Of a stretch of 64,000 nucleotides of DNA, positions 8,414 through 16,323 are shown in pieces. Both the position numbers and the translations under genes were made by a program. A model generated the notes under the pieces. The model was given only the letters and a program-made list of their open reading frames with translations, ran no database searches and was not told where the DNA came from. The number at the start of each line of letters is the position of its first letter. Positions within the stretch are counted from its first letter, which is position 1. Source of the DNA: Pseudomonas denitrificans (nom. rej.) (lineage in GTDB: Bacteria > Pseudomonadota > Gammaproteobacteria > Pseudomonadales > Pseudomonadaceae); the NCBI RefSeq assembly GCF_008807415.1, contig NZ_CP043626.1, positions 3,286,001-3,350,000 on the forward strand. Direction: 5' to 3'.

Positions 8414-9331
8414 ATGGTTTCTTCCGCGATGACGGCCCTTGGCGCCGCCCGCCCCCAACTGCGTTCCAGCCGCCGCCTGAGCACCGGCCGCCGGTTCGCC
8501 CTCGGTACCGCGCTGGTGCTCGCCCCGCTGGGCATGGCGCAGGCCGATGACGATGATCGCTTCTTCGAGTGGACCAGCAACACGCTGGGCTTCCGCTATG
8601 GCAAGGGCTTCACCACCCCGAACAACCCGCACGACATCAGCAAGCGCATCTTCAGCTTCAGCCATGCCGACGGTTACCGCTACGGCAGCAACTTCTTCCA
8701 CCTCGACGTGCTGCAGTCCGACAGCGATGACCCGCGCAAAGGCACCGACAGCGGCAGCAGCGAGGTCTATGGGGTATTCCGCAGCCAGCTGTACGCCTCG
8801 CGGGTGTTCGACCTGCCGCAGGGCAAGGGTCTGGTGAAGGACCACGCCTTCACCTTCGGCTTCGACGCCAGCCGCAACAACAACCTCGGCTCGGCGAAAA
8901 AGCGCGCACTGGTGTTCGGCCCCACCATCAAGTTCAACGGGCCCGGTGTGCTGGACCTCTCGCTGTTCTACTACCGCGAGAAGAACCACTCCGGCATCCC
9001 CAACGTGAAGCACCCGGACCACACCTTCGACACCACCTACATGGTCAACCTGACCTGGCTGCGGCCGTTCCAGCTGGGTGACCACGGGGCAAAGTTCCAG
9101 GGCTTCCTGAACTACACCGGGGAAAAGGGCGAGGACTACAACGACAACGACACCGCACCGGAAACGCTGGTGCGCACCTCGCTGATGTTCGCCACCCTGC
9201 CCGGCACCAAGCGTCAGCCGAACCTGTGGCTGGGCGTGGGCTACGAGTACTGGCACAACAAGTTCGGCGTGGACGGCGGACGCGGCACCCGCACCTCGAC
9301 GCCGACGGTGAACGTCGAATTCACCTTCTGA
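8414..9331 (+). CDS. Tsx-like nucleoside-binding outer-membrane protein
   Basis: 305 residues. A signal peptide (RRFALGTALVLAPLGMAQA, cleavage before DDDD) is followed by a barrel pattern of alternating aromatic strands. Family features: FFEWTSNTLGFRYGKGFTTP near the mature N-terminus, FTFGFDASRNNN, and a closing strand ending VNVEFTF with a terminal Phe typical of outer-membrane barrels. Tsx-family channels let nucleosides across the outer membrane; the substrate here is inferred from family only. The ATG at 8414 has AGAGGTG before it; the frame is open further upstream, but that part overlaps arfB. Confidence 0.82.
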   Translation: MVSSAMTALGAARPQLRSSRRLSTGRRFALGTALVLAPLGMAQADDDDRFFEWTSNTLGFRYGKGFTTPNNPHDISKRIFSFSHADGYRYGSNFFHLDVLQSDSDDPRKGTDSGSSEVYGVFRSQLYASRVFDLPQGKGLVKDHAFTFGFDASRNNNLGSAKKRALVFGPTIKFNGPGVLDLSLFYYREKNHSGIPNVKHPDHTFDTTYMVNLTWLRPFQLGDHGAKFQGFLNYTGEKGEDYNDNDTAPETLVRTSLMFATLPGTKRQPNLWLGVGYEYWHNKFGVDGGRGTRTSTPTVNVEFTF

Positions 9332-9343
9332 CAGGGTGCGAAT

Positions 9344-9392
9344 TGTAGGAGCGCGCCATGCGCGCGATCGCGGGCATGGCCCGCTCCTACAG
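9344..9392. repeat. REP hairpin, family A
   Basis: TGTAGGAGCGCGCCATGCGC faces GCGGGCATGGCCCGCTCCTA with almost no loop, giving one long imperfect hairpin just after the porin stop. Confidence 0.8.
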
Positions 9393-9423
9393 GTGTAATC
9401 CGCGTCTCGGCCTATGTTCGGTC

Positions 9424-9459
9424 GTAGGGCGGATAACGCTGGCGCGTTATTCGCCCTAC
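9424..9459. repeat. REP hairpin, family B
   Basis: GTAGGGCGGATAACGC and its inverted copy GCGTTATTCGCCCTAC form a short hairpin in the gap between the porin and mliC. Confidence 0.75.
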
Positions 9460-9492
9460 AAAAGCTCATCCGCCCATGGCGCGCTGACATGA

Positions 9493-9518
9493 AAAAGCCC
9501 GGCATCTGCCGGGCTTTT
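9493..9518. terminator. Bidirectional terminator between porin gene and mliC
   Basis: AAAAGCCCGGCA and TGCCGGGCTTTT pair perfectly around TC, with A and T runs on both sides. It can end transcription from the porin (+) and from mliC (-). Confidence 0.85.
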
Positions 9519-9541
9519 CCGTTCGGGCGCCACAAGAGGAA

Positions 9542-9919
9542 TCAGCTCTCCTTGCAGGCTACGCCGTCGGCGGGCTCGCCGCCTTTCCAGTCCTTGTACA
9601 GGGTGGCGTCTTCACCCTTGGTCCACCAGATGTACTGGCCGGCGGCGTACTTGGCGCCGGAGGCGGAGATGACGTTGGCGAAGACCAGGCTGGAGGCGTC
9701 GGTCACCGGCACCACGGCCAGGCTATTGTCGCCCTTGTTCAGGTACTGCACGCTGATCTTGCGGCCGTCCTCGCACTTGTACGAAACGCTGCGCGAATCC
9801 AGCTTGGCGTCGCCGGGCAGGACCAGCGCGTCGACCTGGGGTGCTTTCTTCTCTTCACCGCCGCAGGCGACGAGGAGGACCGGCACGGCGGCCGCGAGCA
9901 GCCAAAGTGCTTTTTTCAT
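9542..9919 (-). CDS. mliC: MliC-type lipoprotein inhibitor of c-type lysozyme
   Basis: 125 residues. A lipoprotein signal (MKKALWLLAAAVPVLLVAC) has its lipobox cysteine at residue 19. The MliC domain follows: SVSYKCEDGRKISVQYLN, SLVFANVISASGAKYAAGQY, IWWTKGEDATLY and a final cysteine (GVACKES) that can pair with the one in YKCEDG. MliC binds host lysozyme at the cell envelope and blocks it. I use the ATG at 9919, because the signal peptide begins there; an earlier in-frame Met would put residues before the basic n-region. Its neighbour is aroP, as I remember for PAO1. Confidence 0.9.
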   Translation of the reverse strand: MKKALWLLAAAVPVLLVACGGEEKKAPQVDALVLPGDAKLDSRSVSYKCEDGRKISVQYLNKGDNSLAVVPVTDASSLVFANVISASGAKYAAGQYIWWTKGEDATLYKDWKGGEPADGVACKES

Positions 9920-10011
9920 GAGTATCCCTCTGACGAAAAATGGCCCGGACACTCTAGGAAAGGTCGGGCCGCACGGTCAATCTCGGGCGGCCCGTCTCAA
10001 AGTCGGGCAAC

Positions 10012-11427
10012 TCAGTCCGCCAATGCCGTCCGCACCTCGCCACGCACCGCGCCCTGGCGCTTGAGGCGATAGCAGCCGTACATCACCAGCAGCCACACCG
10101 GAATCGCATAGACCGACACCTGGATGCCCGGAGTGAGCAGCATGACGCCGAGGATGAACACCACGAAGCCCAGGCACAGCCAGTTGGCCGCCGGGTAAGC
10201 CACGGCGCGGAAGGCGGTGCGCCTGCCGTCGGCATCCATGCGCGCGCGGAACTTCAGGTGCGCCAGGCTGATCATCGCCCAGTTGATCACCAGCGCGGCG
10301 ACCACCAGGGACATCAGCAGCTCCAGCGCGCGGGCCGGGACCAGGTAGTTCACCAGCACGGCGAGGAAGGTCACCGCCGCCGAGACCATCAGCGAGCGCA
10401 CCGGCACGCCGCGGCTGTCCACCTTGGCCAGCACACGCGGCGCATCGCCCTGCTCCGCCAGGCCCACCAGCATGCGGCCGTTGCAGTAGGTGCCACTGTT
10501 GTAGACCGACAGCGCGGCGGTGAGCACCACGAAGTTGAGGACGTGGGCGGCGGTGCTGCTGCCGATCATCGAGAAGATCTGCACGAAGGGGCTGCCGCTG
10601 TAGGAGTCGCCGGAAGCATTCAGGGTCTGCAGCAGGCTGTCCCACGGCGTCAGCGAGAGCAGCACGGTCAGCGCACCGATGTAGAAGATCAGGATGCGGT
10701 AGATCACCTGGTTGATCGCCTTGGGGATCACCTTCTTCGGCTGGTCGGCCTCGGCGGCGGTGAAGCCGAGCATCTCCAGCCCGCCGAAGGAAAACATGAT
10801 GATCGCCATGGCCATCACCAGCCCGCTGATACCGTGGGGGAAGAAGCCGCCATGGGCCCACAGGTTGCTCACTGCCGCCTGCTCACCGCCGGTGCCGCTG
10901 GCCAGCAGGTAGCAGCCCAGGGCGATCATGCCGACGATGGCGGCGACCTTGATGATGGCGAACCAGAACTCCGCCTCGCCGAAGGCCTTCACGTTGAACA
11001 AATTGATGGCGTTGACCACGACGAAGAACAGCGCGGCGGTGGCCCAGGTCGGCACGTCCGGCCACCAGTAGTGGATGTACTTGCCTACCGCGGTGAGTTC
11101 CGACATGCCCACCAGGATGTACAGCACCCAGCAGTTCCAGCCCGAGAGGAAGCCGGCGAAGCCGCCCCAGTACTTGTGTGCGAAGTGGCTGAAGGAGCCG
11201 GCGACGGGCTCTTCGACGATCATCTCGCCGAGCTGGCGCATGATCAGGAAGGCGATGAAACCGGCGATGGCGTAGCCGAGGATCATCGACGGGCCGGCGG
11301 ACTTGAGCACCCCGGCCGAGCCGAGGAACAGCCCGGTACCGATGGCGCCGCCGAGGGCGATCAGCTGGATATGGCGATTCTTCAGGCCGCGCTGGAGCTG
11401 GCCTGCGTGTTGAGTTTCACGCGTCAT
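10012..11427 (-). CDS. aroP: Aromatic amino acid permease (AroP type, APC superfamily)
   Basis: 471 residues with about 12 transmembrane helices. Family features: a first helix with GLKNRHIQLIALGGAIGTGL, then GFTAAEADQPKKVIPKAINQ in the sixth-to-seventh region and YNSGTYCNGRMLVGLAEQG, all characteristic of amino acid transporters of the AroP/PheP/LysP group. The nearby maiA and hpd genes on the same strand argue for phenylalanine or tyrosine as substrate. It is the last gene of this minus-strand group, 106 bases after maiA. Confidence 0.88.
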   Translation of the reverse strand: MTRETQHAGQLQRGLKNRHIQLIALGGAIGTGLFLGSAGVLKSAGPSMILGYAIAGFIAFLIMRQLGEMIVEEPVAGSFSHFAHKYWGGFAGFLSGWNCWVLYILVGMSELTAVGKYIHYWWPDVPTWATAALFFVVVNAINLFNVKAFGEAEFWFAIIKVAAIVGMIALGCYLLASGTGGEQAAVSNLWAHGGFFPHGISGLVMAMAIIMFSFGGLEMLGFTAAEADQPKKVIPKAINQVIYRILIFYIGALTVLLSLTPWDSLLQTLNASGDSYSGSPFVQIFSMIGSSTAAHVLNFVVLTAALSVYNSGTYCNGRMLVGLAEQGDAPRVLAKVDSRGVPVRSLMVSAAVTFLAVLVNYLVPARALELLMSLVVAALVINWAMISLAHLKFRARMDADGRRTAFRAVAYPAANWLCLGFVVFILGVMLLTPGIQVSVYAIPVWLLVMYGCYRLKRQGAVRGEVRTALAD

Positions 11428-11533
11428 GCGTCACCTGTTGTTTTTATCTGTGACGGGAATCGGCCGCCCGGCTTGTGGCCAGACGGTTCGTGTAGAGCAG
11501 TACGGGCAAGGCAAGGCTAAAGAGCGGTGGGTC

Positions 11534-12175
11534 TTACTGAGCGTCGGGCTGCACCTCCGGGGCGGCCTGCTGGAAGGCTTCGAGGGATTCGCAGCGCGCG
11601 GCGATGGCGAGCAGGCGCGGGCAACCGGAGAGGTCGCAGTCGAAGCGGCGGGCGTTGTACAACTGGGGAATCAGGCAGGCCTCGAAGTAGCCGGGGCGCT
11701 CGCCCAGGGACAGCGGGCCGGTCCAGTGGGCGACGCCCTTTTCCACCGCGCGCAGGCCGGTCTCGACCCAGTGGCGAATCCAGGCGCTTTTCGCCTCGTC
11801 CGCCACACCCAGCGGTCCGCTGAGGTACTGCAGCACCCGCAGGTTGTTCAGCGGATGGATGTCGCAGGCGATGTGCAGGGACAGCGCGCGGACCTGCGCG
11901 CGTTGCAGCGCATCGCGCGGCAGCAGGCCGGGTTGTGGATGGGTTTCGTCGAGGTATTCGAGGATGGCCAGGGACTGGGCAATGCGCGCGTCGCCGTCCA
12001 CCAGCAGCGGCACCAGCTCCTGCGGGTTGAGCGACTGGTAGTCGGCGGCGTGCTGTTGCCCGCCGTCCTTCACCAGGTGCACCGGGACCTGGCGGTAGGC
12101 CAGGCCCTTGAGCCCGAGGGCGATGCGCACGCGGTAGGCGGCGCTGGAGCGCCAGTAGGAATACAGGGTGAGCAT
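11534..12175 (-). CDS. maiA: Maleylacetoacetate isomerase (zeta-class GST)
   Basis: 213 residues of the zeta glutathione-S-transferase family. The glutathione-site stretch YWRSSAAYRVRIALGLKGL corresponds to the SS-x-R-V-R-I-A-L signature (here SSAAYRVRIAL), with Pro in NPQELVPLLVDGD and IAQSLAILEYLDE following. The C-terminal helical domain has the HPLNNLRVLQYL motif. It converts maleylacetoacetate to fumarylacetoacetate in tyrosine breakdown. It lies between hpd and the permease; hmgA and fahA, which it normally accompanies, are not in the window. Confidence 0.93.
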   Translation of the reverse strand: MLTLYSYWRSSAAYRVRIALGLKGLAYRQVPVHLVKDGGQQHAADYQSLNPQELVPLLVDGDARIAQSLAILEYLDETHPQPGLLPRDALQRAQVRALSLHIACDIHPLNNLRVLQYLSGPLGVADEAKSAWIRHWVETGLRAVEKGVAHWTGPLSLGERPGYFEACLIPQLYNARRFDCDLSGCPRLLAIAARCESLEAFQQAAPEVQPDAQ

Positions 12176-12227
12176 GGCGATTCTCCGCGGGCGGCCACGC
12201 TACCCGCGCGGCCGCCGGGCAAGCGAG

Positions 12228-13310
12228 TTACTGTTCGGAGATCACGCCACGACGAATCTGGTCTTCCTCGATGGATTCGAACAGGGCCTTGAAGTTGCCC
12301 TCGCCGAAGCCCTGGTTGCCCTTGCGCTGGATGATCTCGAAGAAGATCGGGCCGATCACCGTGTTGGTGAAGATCTGCAGCAGGATGCCGTCGTCGCCCG
12401 GCGCGCCGTCGATGAGGATGTTCAGCTCGCGCAGTTGCTCCAGCGGCTCGCCGTGGCCGTCGACGCGGGTGTCGACCTTGGCGTAGTAGGTGTCCGGGGT
12501 GCTCATGAATTCCACGCCGTTGGCGCGCAGCTGGCGCACGGTGGCGTAGATGTCCTCGGTGGTCAGGGCGATGTGCTGGATGCCTTCGCCGTGGTATTCG
12601 CGGATGAATTCCTCGATCTGCGACTTGTCGTCCGCCGACTCGTTGATCGGGATGCGGATCTTGCCGCAAGGCGCGGTCATGGCGCGGGACAGCAGGCCGG
12701 TGAGCTTGCCTTCGATGTCGAAGTAGCGGATTTCGCGGAAGTTGGCGATGCGCTCGTAGAAGCCGGACCAGACGTCCATCTGGCCGCGCTTGACGTTGTG
12801 GGTCAGGTGGTCGATGCACAGCAGGCCGACGGCGTTGTCGTTGGCGGTGCGGCCTTCGATGAACTCGAAGTCGACGTCATAGATGCTCTTGTCGCCATAA
12901 CGGTCGACGAGATACAGCAGCGAACCGCCGATGCCCTCGACGCAGGGGATGTTCAGCTCGCCGAAGTTGGCGTGGCTGCCCACCAGTTTCGCGCCCTGGG
13001 ATTCGACGTAGGCGGCGGCCTGCGCTGCGTTCTTCACCCGGAAGGCCATGGCGCAGGCACTCGGCCCGTGCTTCTTGGCGAACTCGTGGACGTGGCCGGT
13101 GGGGCTGCCGTTGAGCACGATGTTGATGTCGTTCTGCTGGAACAGGAAGACTTCCTTGGAGCGGTGCTTGGCGGTCTCGGTGAAGCCCATGCCGGTGAAC
13201 AGCTGGCGCAGCTGCTGGATGCCCTGGGCGTCGGGGGCGGTGAATTCGACGAACTCGAAGCCGTCGGTGCCGATGGGATTGTGTTGTTCGATCTTGGTCA
13301 CGGCGTTCAT
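12228..13310 (-). CDS. hpd: 4-Hydroxyphenylpyruvate dioxygenase
   Basis: 360 residues, close to the ~357 of Pseudomonas HPPD. Two vicinal-oxygen-chelate halves: the C-terminal one has the iron ligands, His in CIDHLTHNVKRG, His in GIQHIALTTEDI and Glu in IGPIFFEIIQRKGNQGFGEG. It converts 4-hydroxyphenylpyruvate to homogentisate, step two of tyrosine degradation. Probably cotranscribed with maiA (52-base gap). Confidence 0.96.
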   Translation of the reverse strand: MNAVTKIEQHNPIGTDGFEFVEFTAPDAQGIQQLRQLFTGMGFTETAKHRSKEVFLFQQNDINIVLNGSPTGHVHEFAKKHGPSACAMAFRVKNAAQAAAYVESQGAKLVGSHANFGELNIPCVEGIGGSLLYLVDRYGDKSIYDVDFEFIEGRTANDNAVGLLCIDHLTHNVKRGQMDVWSGFYERIANFREIRYFDIEGKLTGLLSRAMTAPCGKIRIPINESADDKSQIEEFIREYHGEGIQHIALTTEDIYATVRQLRANGVEFMSTPDTYYAKVDTRVDGHGEPLEQLRELNILIDGAPGDDGILLQIFTNTVIGPIFFEIIQRKGNQGFGEGNFKALFESIEEDQIRRGVISEQ

Positions 13311-13624
13311 CCGGCCTCCTCGTTGTCGTTATCGGCTGGCTCGGCGCGCGGCCGTCCAGGCGTCTGGAATGCCTCCATCTCAACCGTCGCGGGGCTCTGG
13401 AACAAGCCGGGTACCGCCGGTTTGCGCCCTGACGGTGCCCTTGCCCCGGCAAGAAATCCTTACACCGCCCAAGGCCCCGTGCGGCATGCCGCCGCACCGT
13501 AAAGAATTCGTGACAAGGTGGTGCGCCAGCCTGCCAGTGCGAGTGCCGCGCTCTCGTCAGGGCGCCGTGCGGCGGCTACCATGCGGCCCATCTCCCCTGC
13601 CCGAATCGGACATTGGCCCGCACT
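13311..13624. other. Intergenic region between hpd and the AraC-type gene
   Basis: 314 bases between two divergent genes, so it must hold both promoters. The only clear structure is a 12-bp palindrome GCGGCATGCCGC near 13481. I cannot assign -35/-10 elements or a sigma-54 site with confidence. Confidence 0.5.
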
Positions 13625-14391
13625 ATGGCCCGCGCCGCTCCCCCTGATTTCGAAGCCACGCCGGCGACCCTGCGTGCCCTGGCCCGCAGCTACCCGCGCG
13701 GCCTGCACATCGAGCCGCACTCCCACGACTGGGGGCAGGTGCTCTACGCCATGTCCGGGGTGATGTGGCTGGAGACGCCTTCCGAAGCGCTGCTGGTGCC
13801 GCCCAACCGTGCCGTCTGGCTGCCGCCGCAGGTGCCCCACGGCATCCGCGTGGTCAGCGAACTGCAGATGCGCAACATCTACCTGCGGCCGGGCACGGCG
13901 GATTCCCTCGGCGAGCAGGTGCAGGCATTCGAAGTGGGCGGGCTGCTGCGCGAGCTGATCGTCCGGCTGGTGGAGCACGAAAGCGAGCCGGATACCGACT
14001 ACTACCAGGCGTTGTCGCAACTGGCGGTGCTGGAGCTGCAACGCGCCCGCAGCCTGCTGTTGCGCGTGCCATTGCCGGACGACTCCGACCGTCGCCTGCT
14101 GAACCTGTGCCTGGCGGTGATGGCCGAACCGACCCAGGAGATATCCTTCGAGCAGCACGCCGCCGACGCCGGCGCCAGCGTGCGTACCCTTGCCCGCCTG
14201 TTCACACGCAGTCTGGGCATGGGCTTCGCCCAGTGGCGCCGGCAGGTGCAACTGGCCACCGCAGTGGCGCAGCTCAACGAAGGCCTCGCGGTGAGCCAGA
14301 TCGCCCATGGGCTGGGGTATCAGCCGGGAGCTTCAGCGAGATGTTCCGCCGTGAGCTGGGCGTGGTGCCTTCGGAGTATTGCGCCAGGTGA
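13625..14391 (+). CDS. AraC-family regulator with a frameshift near 14326
   Basis: An N-terminal cupin (HIEPHSHDWGQVLYAMSGVM, then VPPNRAVWLPPQVPHGIRVV) precedes an AraC helix-turn-helix pair (VRTLARLFTRSLGMGFAQWR ... VSQIAHGLGYQ). The reading frame then breaks: the expected second-helix end SFSEMFRRELGVVPSEYCAR continues in another frame after CAGCCGGGAGC. Adding one G to the G run at 14326-14328 restores a 255-residue protein. An upstream TTG at 13613 is possible, but ATG 13625 is preferred. In PAO1, as I recall, a regulator sits at this position beside hpd. The target is unknown. Confidence 0.8.
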
Positions 14392-14400
14392 AGCGTCCCC

Positions 14401-14430
14401 TGTAGGAGCGGGCCATGCCCGCGATCCGCC
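14401..14430. repeat. Single REP, family A
   Basis: TGTAGGAGCGGGCCATGCCC directly follows the AraC stop. Its inverted partner may be the copy at 14970-14991, with the structured element and a family B pair between them. Confidence 0.7.
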
Positions 14431-14489
14431 GGCAACGACGGCGCCAGCCGCGACTTCGGTGTTACGGGCCTGCTGCTTCGGCTTGGATA

Positions 14490-14725
14490 TTTCTGCGCCG
14501 CTTCGGCGTGCGCATGAGCTTCGTGTTTCGCCCCCTCGGGCGAGTCCCTTTTGGCAAACGCCCCAAAAGGAACCAAAAAGTCTCGCCCCTACATCCGGCT
14601 TTTCGCTTCGCGAAAAGTACCCTCGGTTCTTCGGAGTTTCAGGGGCCCGCCGCGAAGGGCCATCCCTGGCCAGTCGCGGCTTCCGCGGCATCCATGCCGC
14701 TCTACCCCTGAAACTCCGATCACCT
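14490..14725. other. Structured non-coding element: four hairpins and a three-way junction
   Basis: Consecutive perfect inverted repeats are seen at 14496-14508 (CGCCG/CGGCG), 14529-14542 (CGCCC/GGGCG), 14547-14570 (CCTTTTGG/CCAAAAGG), and 14599-14617 (CTTTTCGC/GCGAAAAG). A closing 14-bp stem follows (14632-14645 with 14705-14718). Inside it are a 7+5-bp hairpin (14649-14680) with an AG/AG internal loop, and a second hairpin (14685-14700). The translated frames look like junk and show no ribosome binding site. I recall similar blocks in other Pseudomonas genomes. It could be a dispersed DNA repeat or an RNA. Confidence 0.7.
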
Positions 14726-14841
14726 TCGGCCTCCTGAAAGGGGCACTCCGGAGCGCTTGGACGTTTCTCTGGAAATCTGAAAAAGCAAAGCCAGACCGAG
14801 GAATCGTGTGCCCCGCAGAAGAGGTACTAGTTCGCGAGGGG

Positions 14842-14920
14842 CCGTAGGGCGCATAACCCGGAACGGGTTATCCGCCGATTAGGTCGCGGCGGATAACGCT
14901 GGCGCGTTATGCGCCCTACG
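14842..14920. repeat. REP pair, family B
   Basis: GTAGGGCGCATAACCCGGAA ... GTTATCCGCC is followed by inverted GGCGGATAACGCTGGCGCGT ... GCGCCCTAC. It lies between the structured element and xapX. Nothing gene-like is seen in 14726-14841 or 14992-15143. Confidence 0.8.
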
Positions 14921-14969
14921 ATCCTGCACCATTGGCATCAGAGCAAGCGCCCGCGCTGCCGGCGGATTG

Positions 14970-14991
14970 AGGGCATGGCCCGCTCCTACAG
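14970..14991. repeat. Single REP, family A (inverted)
   Basis: GGGCATGGCCCGCTCCTACA is the inverted partner type of the copy at 14401. Confidence 0.7.
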
Positions 14992-15143
14992 GGAGCGCTG
15001 CCGGCCGGCATCTGAGACAGTCATCCAATACTCCCCACCCATATCTGTCCGATATTCCGAAGCCAATGACCGGCGGCGCTTCGGCGCGGCTCCTAGACTG
15101 GCCCCATTCCCGCCAGCCGCCGGAAACACCCGCGGAGTACAAG

Positions 15144-15305
15144 ATGAACTACCTGATATCCCTGGCCATCGGCATCTGCGTCGGCCTCGCCTACCACTTC
15201 CTCGACTTCCGTTCACCGGCGCCGCCGCTGGTGGCGCTGGTCGGCCTGCTGGGCATGCAGATCGGCGAGAACGCCCTGCCGCTGTTGACCCGCTGGTTCC
15301 CCTGA
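15144..15305 (+). CDS. XapX-domain small membrane protein
   Basis: 53 residues, nearly all hydrophobic: a first segment ISLAIGICVGLAYHFLDF, then the XapX hallmark SPAPPLVALVGLLGMQIGE. XapX (DUF1427) proteins are small two-helix membrane proteins without a known function. CGCGGAGTACAAG precedes the ATG with a usable GGAG. It lies 33 bases before the oxidoreductase gene on the same strand and may be cotranscribed with it. Confidence 0.8.
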   Translation: MNYLISLAIGICVGLAYHFLDFRSPAPPLVALVGLLGMQIGENALPLLTRWFP

Positions 15306-15338
15306 TCCCTTCTCCCCTGATTGCCAAGGACCCGTGCC

Positions 15339-16295
15339 ATGAAAGCCCTGCAATTCGACCGCACCGGCGACCTCGCCGCCCTGAGCTTCACCGAGATCGC
15401 CGACCCGGTTCCCGCCGCCGATGAAGTGCTGGTGGAAATCCACGCCGCCGGCCTGAACCCCAGCGATGTGAAGAACGTCCTCGGCCGCTTCCCCTACACC
15501 ACCCTGCCCCGCGTGCCCGGCCGTGACTTCGCCGGCACCGTGGTGAAAGGCCCGGACGAGCTGCTGGGCAAATCCGTCTGGGGCACCGGCCGGGGGCTGG
15601 GCTTCAGCCGCAACGGCAGCCACGCCCAGCTGATGAGCGTGCCGGTCGGCGGCGTGGCGCTGATGCCCGAGCGCATGAGCTTCGCCCAGGCCGCCAGCTG
15701 CGGCGTGCCCTTCACCACCGCCTGGGACGCGCTGGAGCGCAGCCAGGTCGGCGCCGGCACCCGCCTGCTGGTGATCGGTTCCGGCGCCGTCGGCGCGGCG
15801 GCCATTTCCCTGGCCAAGGCCCGCGGCGCCCAGGTGCTGGGCGCGGTGCGTCGCGCCGAATCGCAGGTGGAGCTGAAGGCTCAGGACGTACCGAGCATCC
15901 TGCTGGGCTCGGCGGACACCCTGGCGGCGCAGGTGGAAGAACACTTCCCCGGCGGCGCCGAGGTGATCTTCGACACCACCGGCTTCTGGCTGCCGGCGGC
16001 GGTCTCCGCCCTGGCCACCTTCGGCCGCATCGCCATCATCGCCGCGCCGGTGGACGGCCACGTGCAGCTGCCGGCCCTGGCACTGTATCGCCGGGGCGGT
16101 TCGGTGGTGGGGGTGAATTCGCTGCTGTATGACACGGTCGCCTGCGCCGCGATGCTGCGCCAGTTCGGCCAGTGGTTCGACGACGGCAGGCTGCCGCTGC
16201 CCACCGGCCTGCGCGAAGTGCCGCTGAGCGAGGGCGTGCAGCGTTATCACGAGATCAACGAAGGCAGCAGCGAGAAGATCATTCTCGTACCCTGA
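15339..16295 (+). CDS. Zinc-independent alcohol dehydrogenase / quinone oxidoreductase family protein
   Basis: 318 residues of the medium-chain dehydrogenase superfamily. GroES-like N-terminal part: VEIHAAGLNPSDVKNVLGRF and VPGRDFAGTVV. The Rossmann part has the NAD(P)H loop VIGSGAVGAAAISLAKARGA. There are no clustered cysteines for zinc, so it belongs with the quinone-oxidoreductase-like subgroup, probably NADPH dependent. The substrate is unknown. The ATG at 15339 starts MKALQFDRTGDL, the usual family start. In PAO1 I recall a probable oxidoreductase at the matching place. Confidence 0.82.
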   Translation: MKALQFDRTGDLAALSFTEIADPVPAADEVLVEIHAAGLNPSDVKNVLGRFPYTTLPRVPGRDFAGTVVKGPDELLGKSVWGTGRGLGFSRNGSHAQLMSVPVGGVALMPERMSFAQAASCGVPFTTAWDALERSQVGAGTRLLVIGSGAVGAAAISLAKARGAQVLGAVRRAESQVELKAQDVPSILLGSADTLAAQVEEHFPGGAEVIFDTTGFWLPAAVSALATFGRIAIIAAPVDGHVQLPALALYRRGGSVVGVNSLLYDTVACAAMLRQFGQWFDDGRLPLPTGLREVPLSEGVQRYHEINEGSSEKIILVP

Positions 16296-16323
16296 GTCCG
16301 GACACGGCTGGGAGGTTTGCCTC

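Noticed and set aside
14392..14847. Several 90-120-codon frames on both strands after the AraC gene
   Set aside because: They overlap each other, have no family or ribosome binding site, and cover REPs and the hairpin element.
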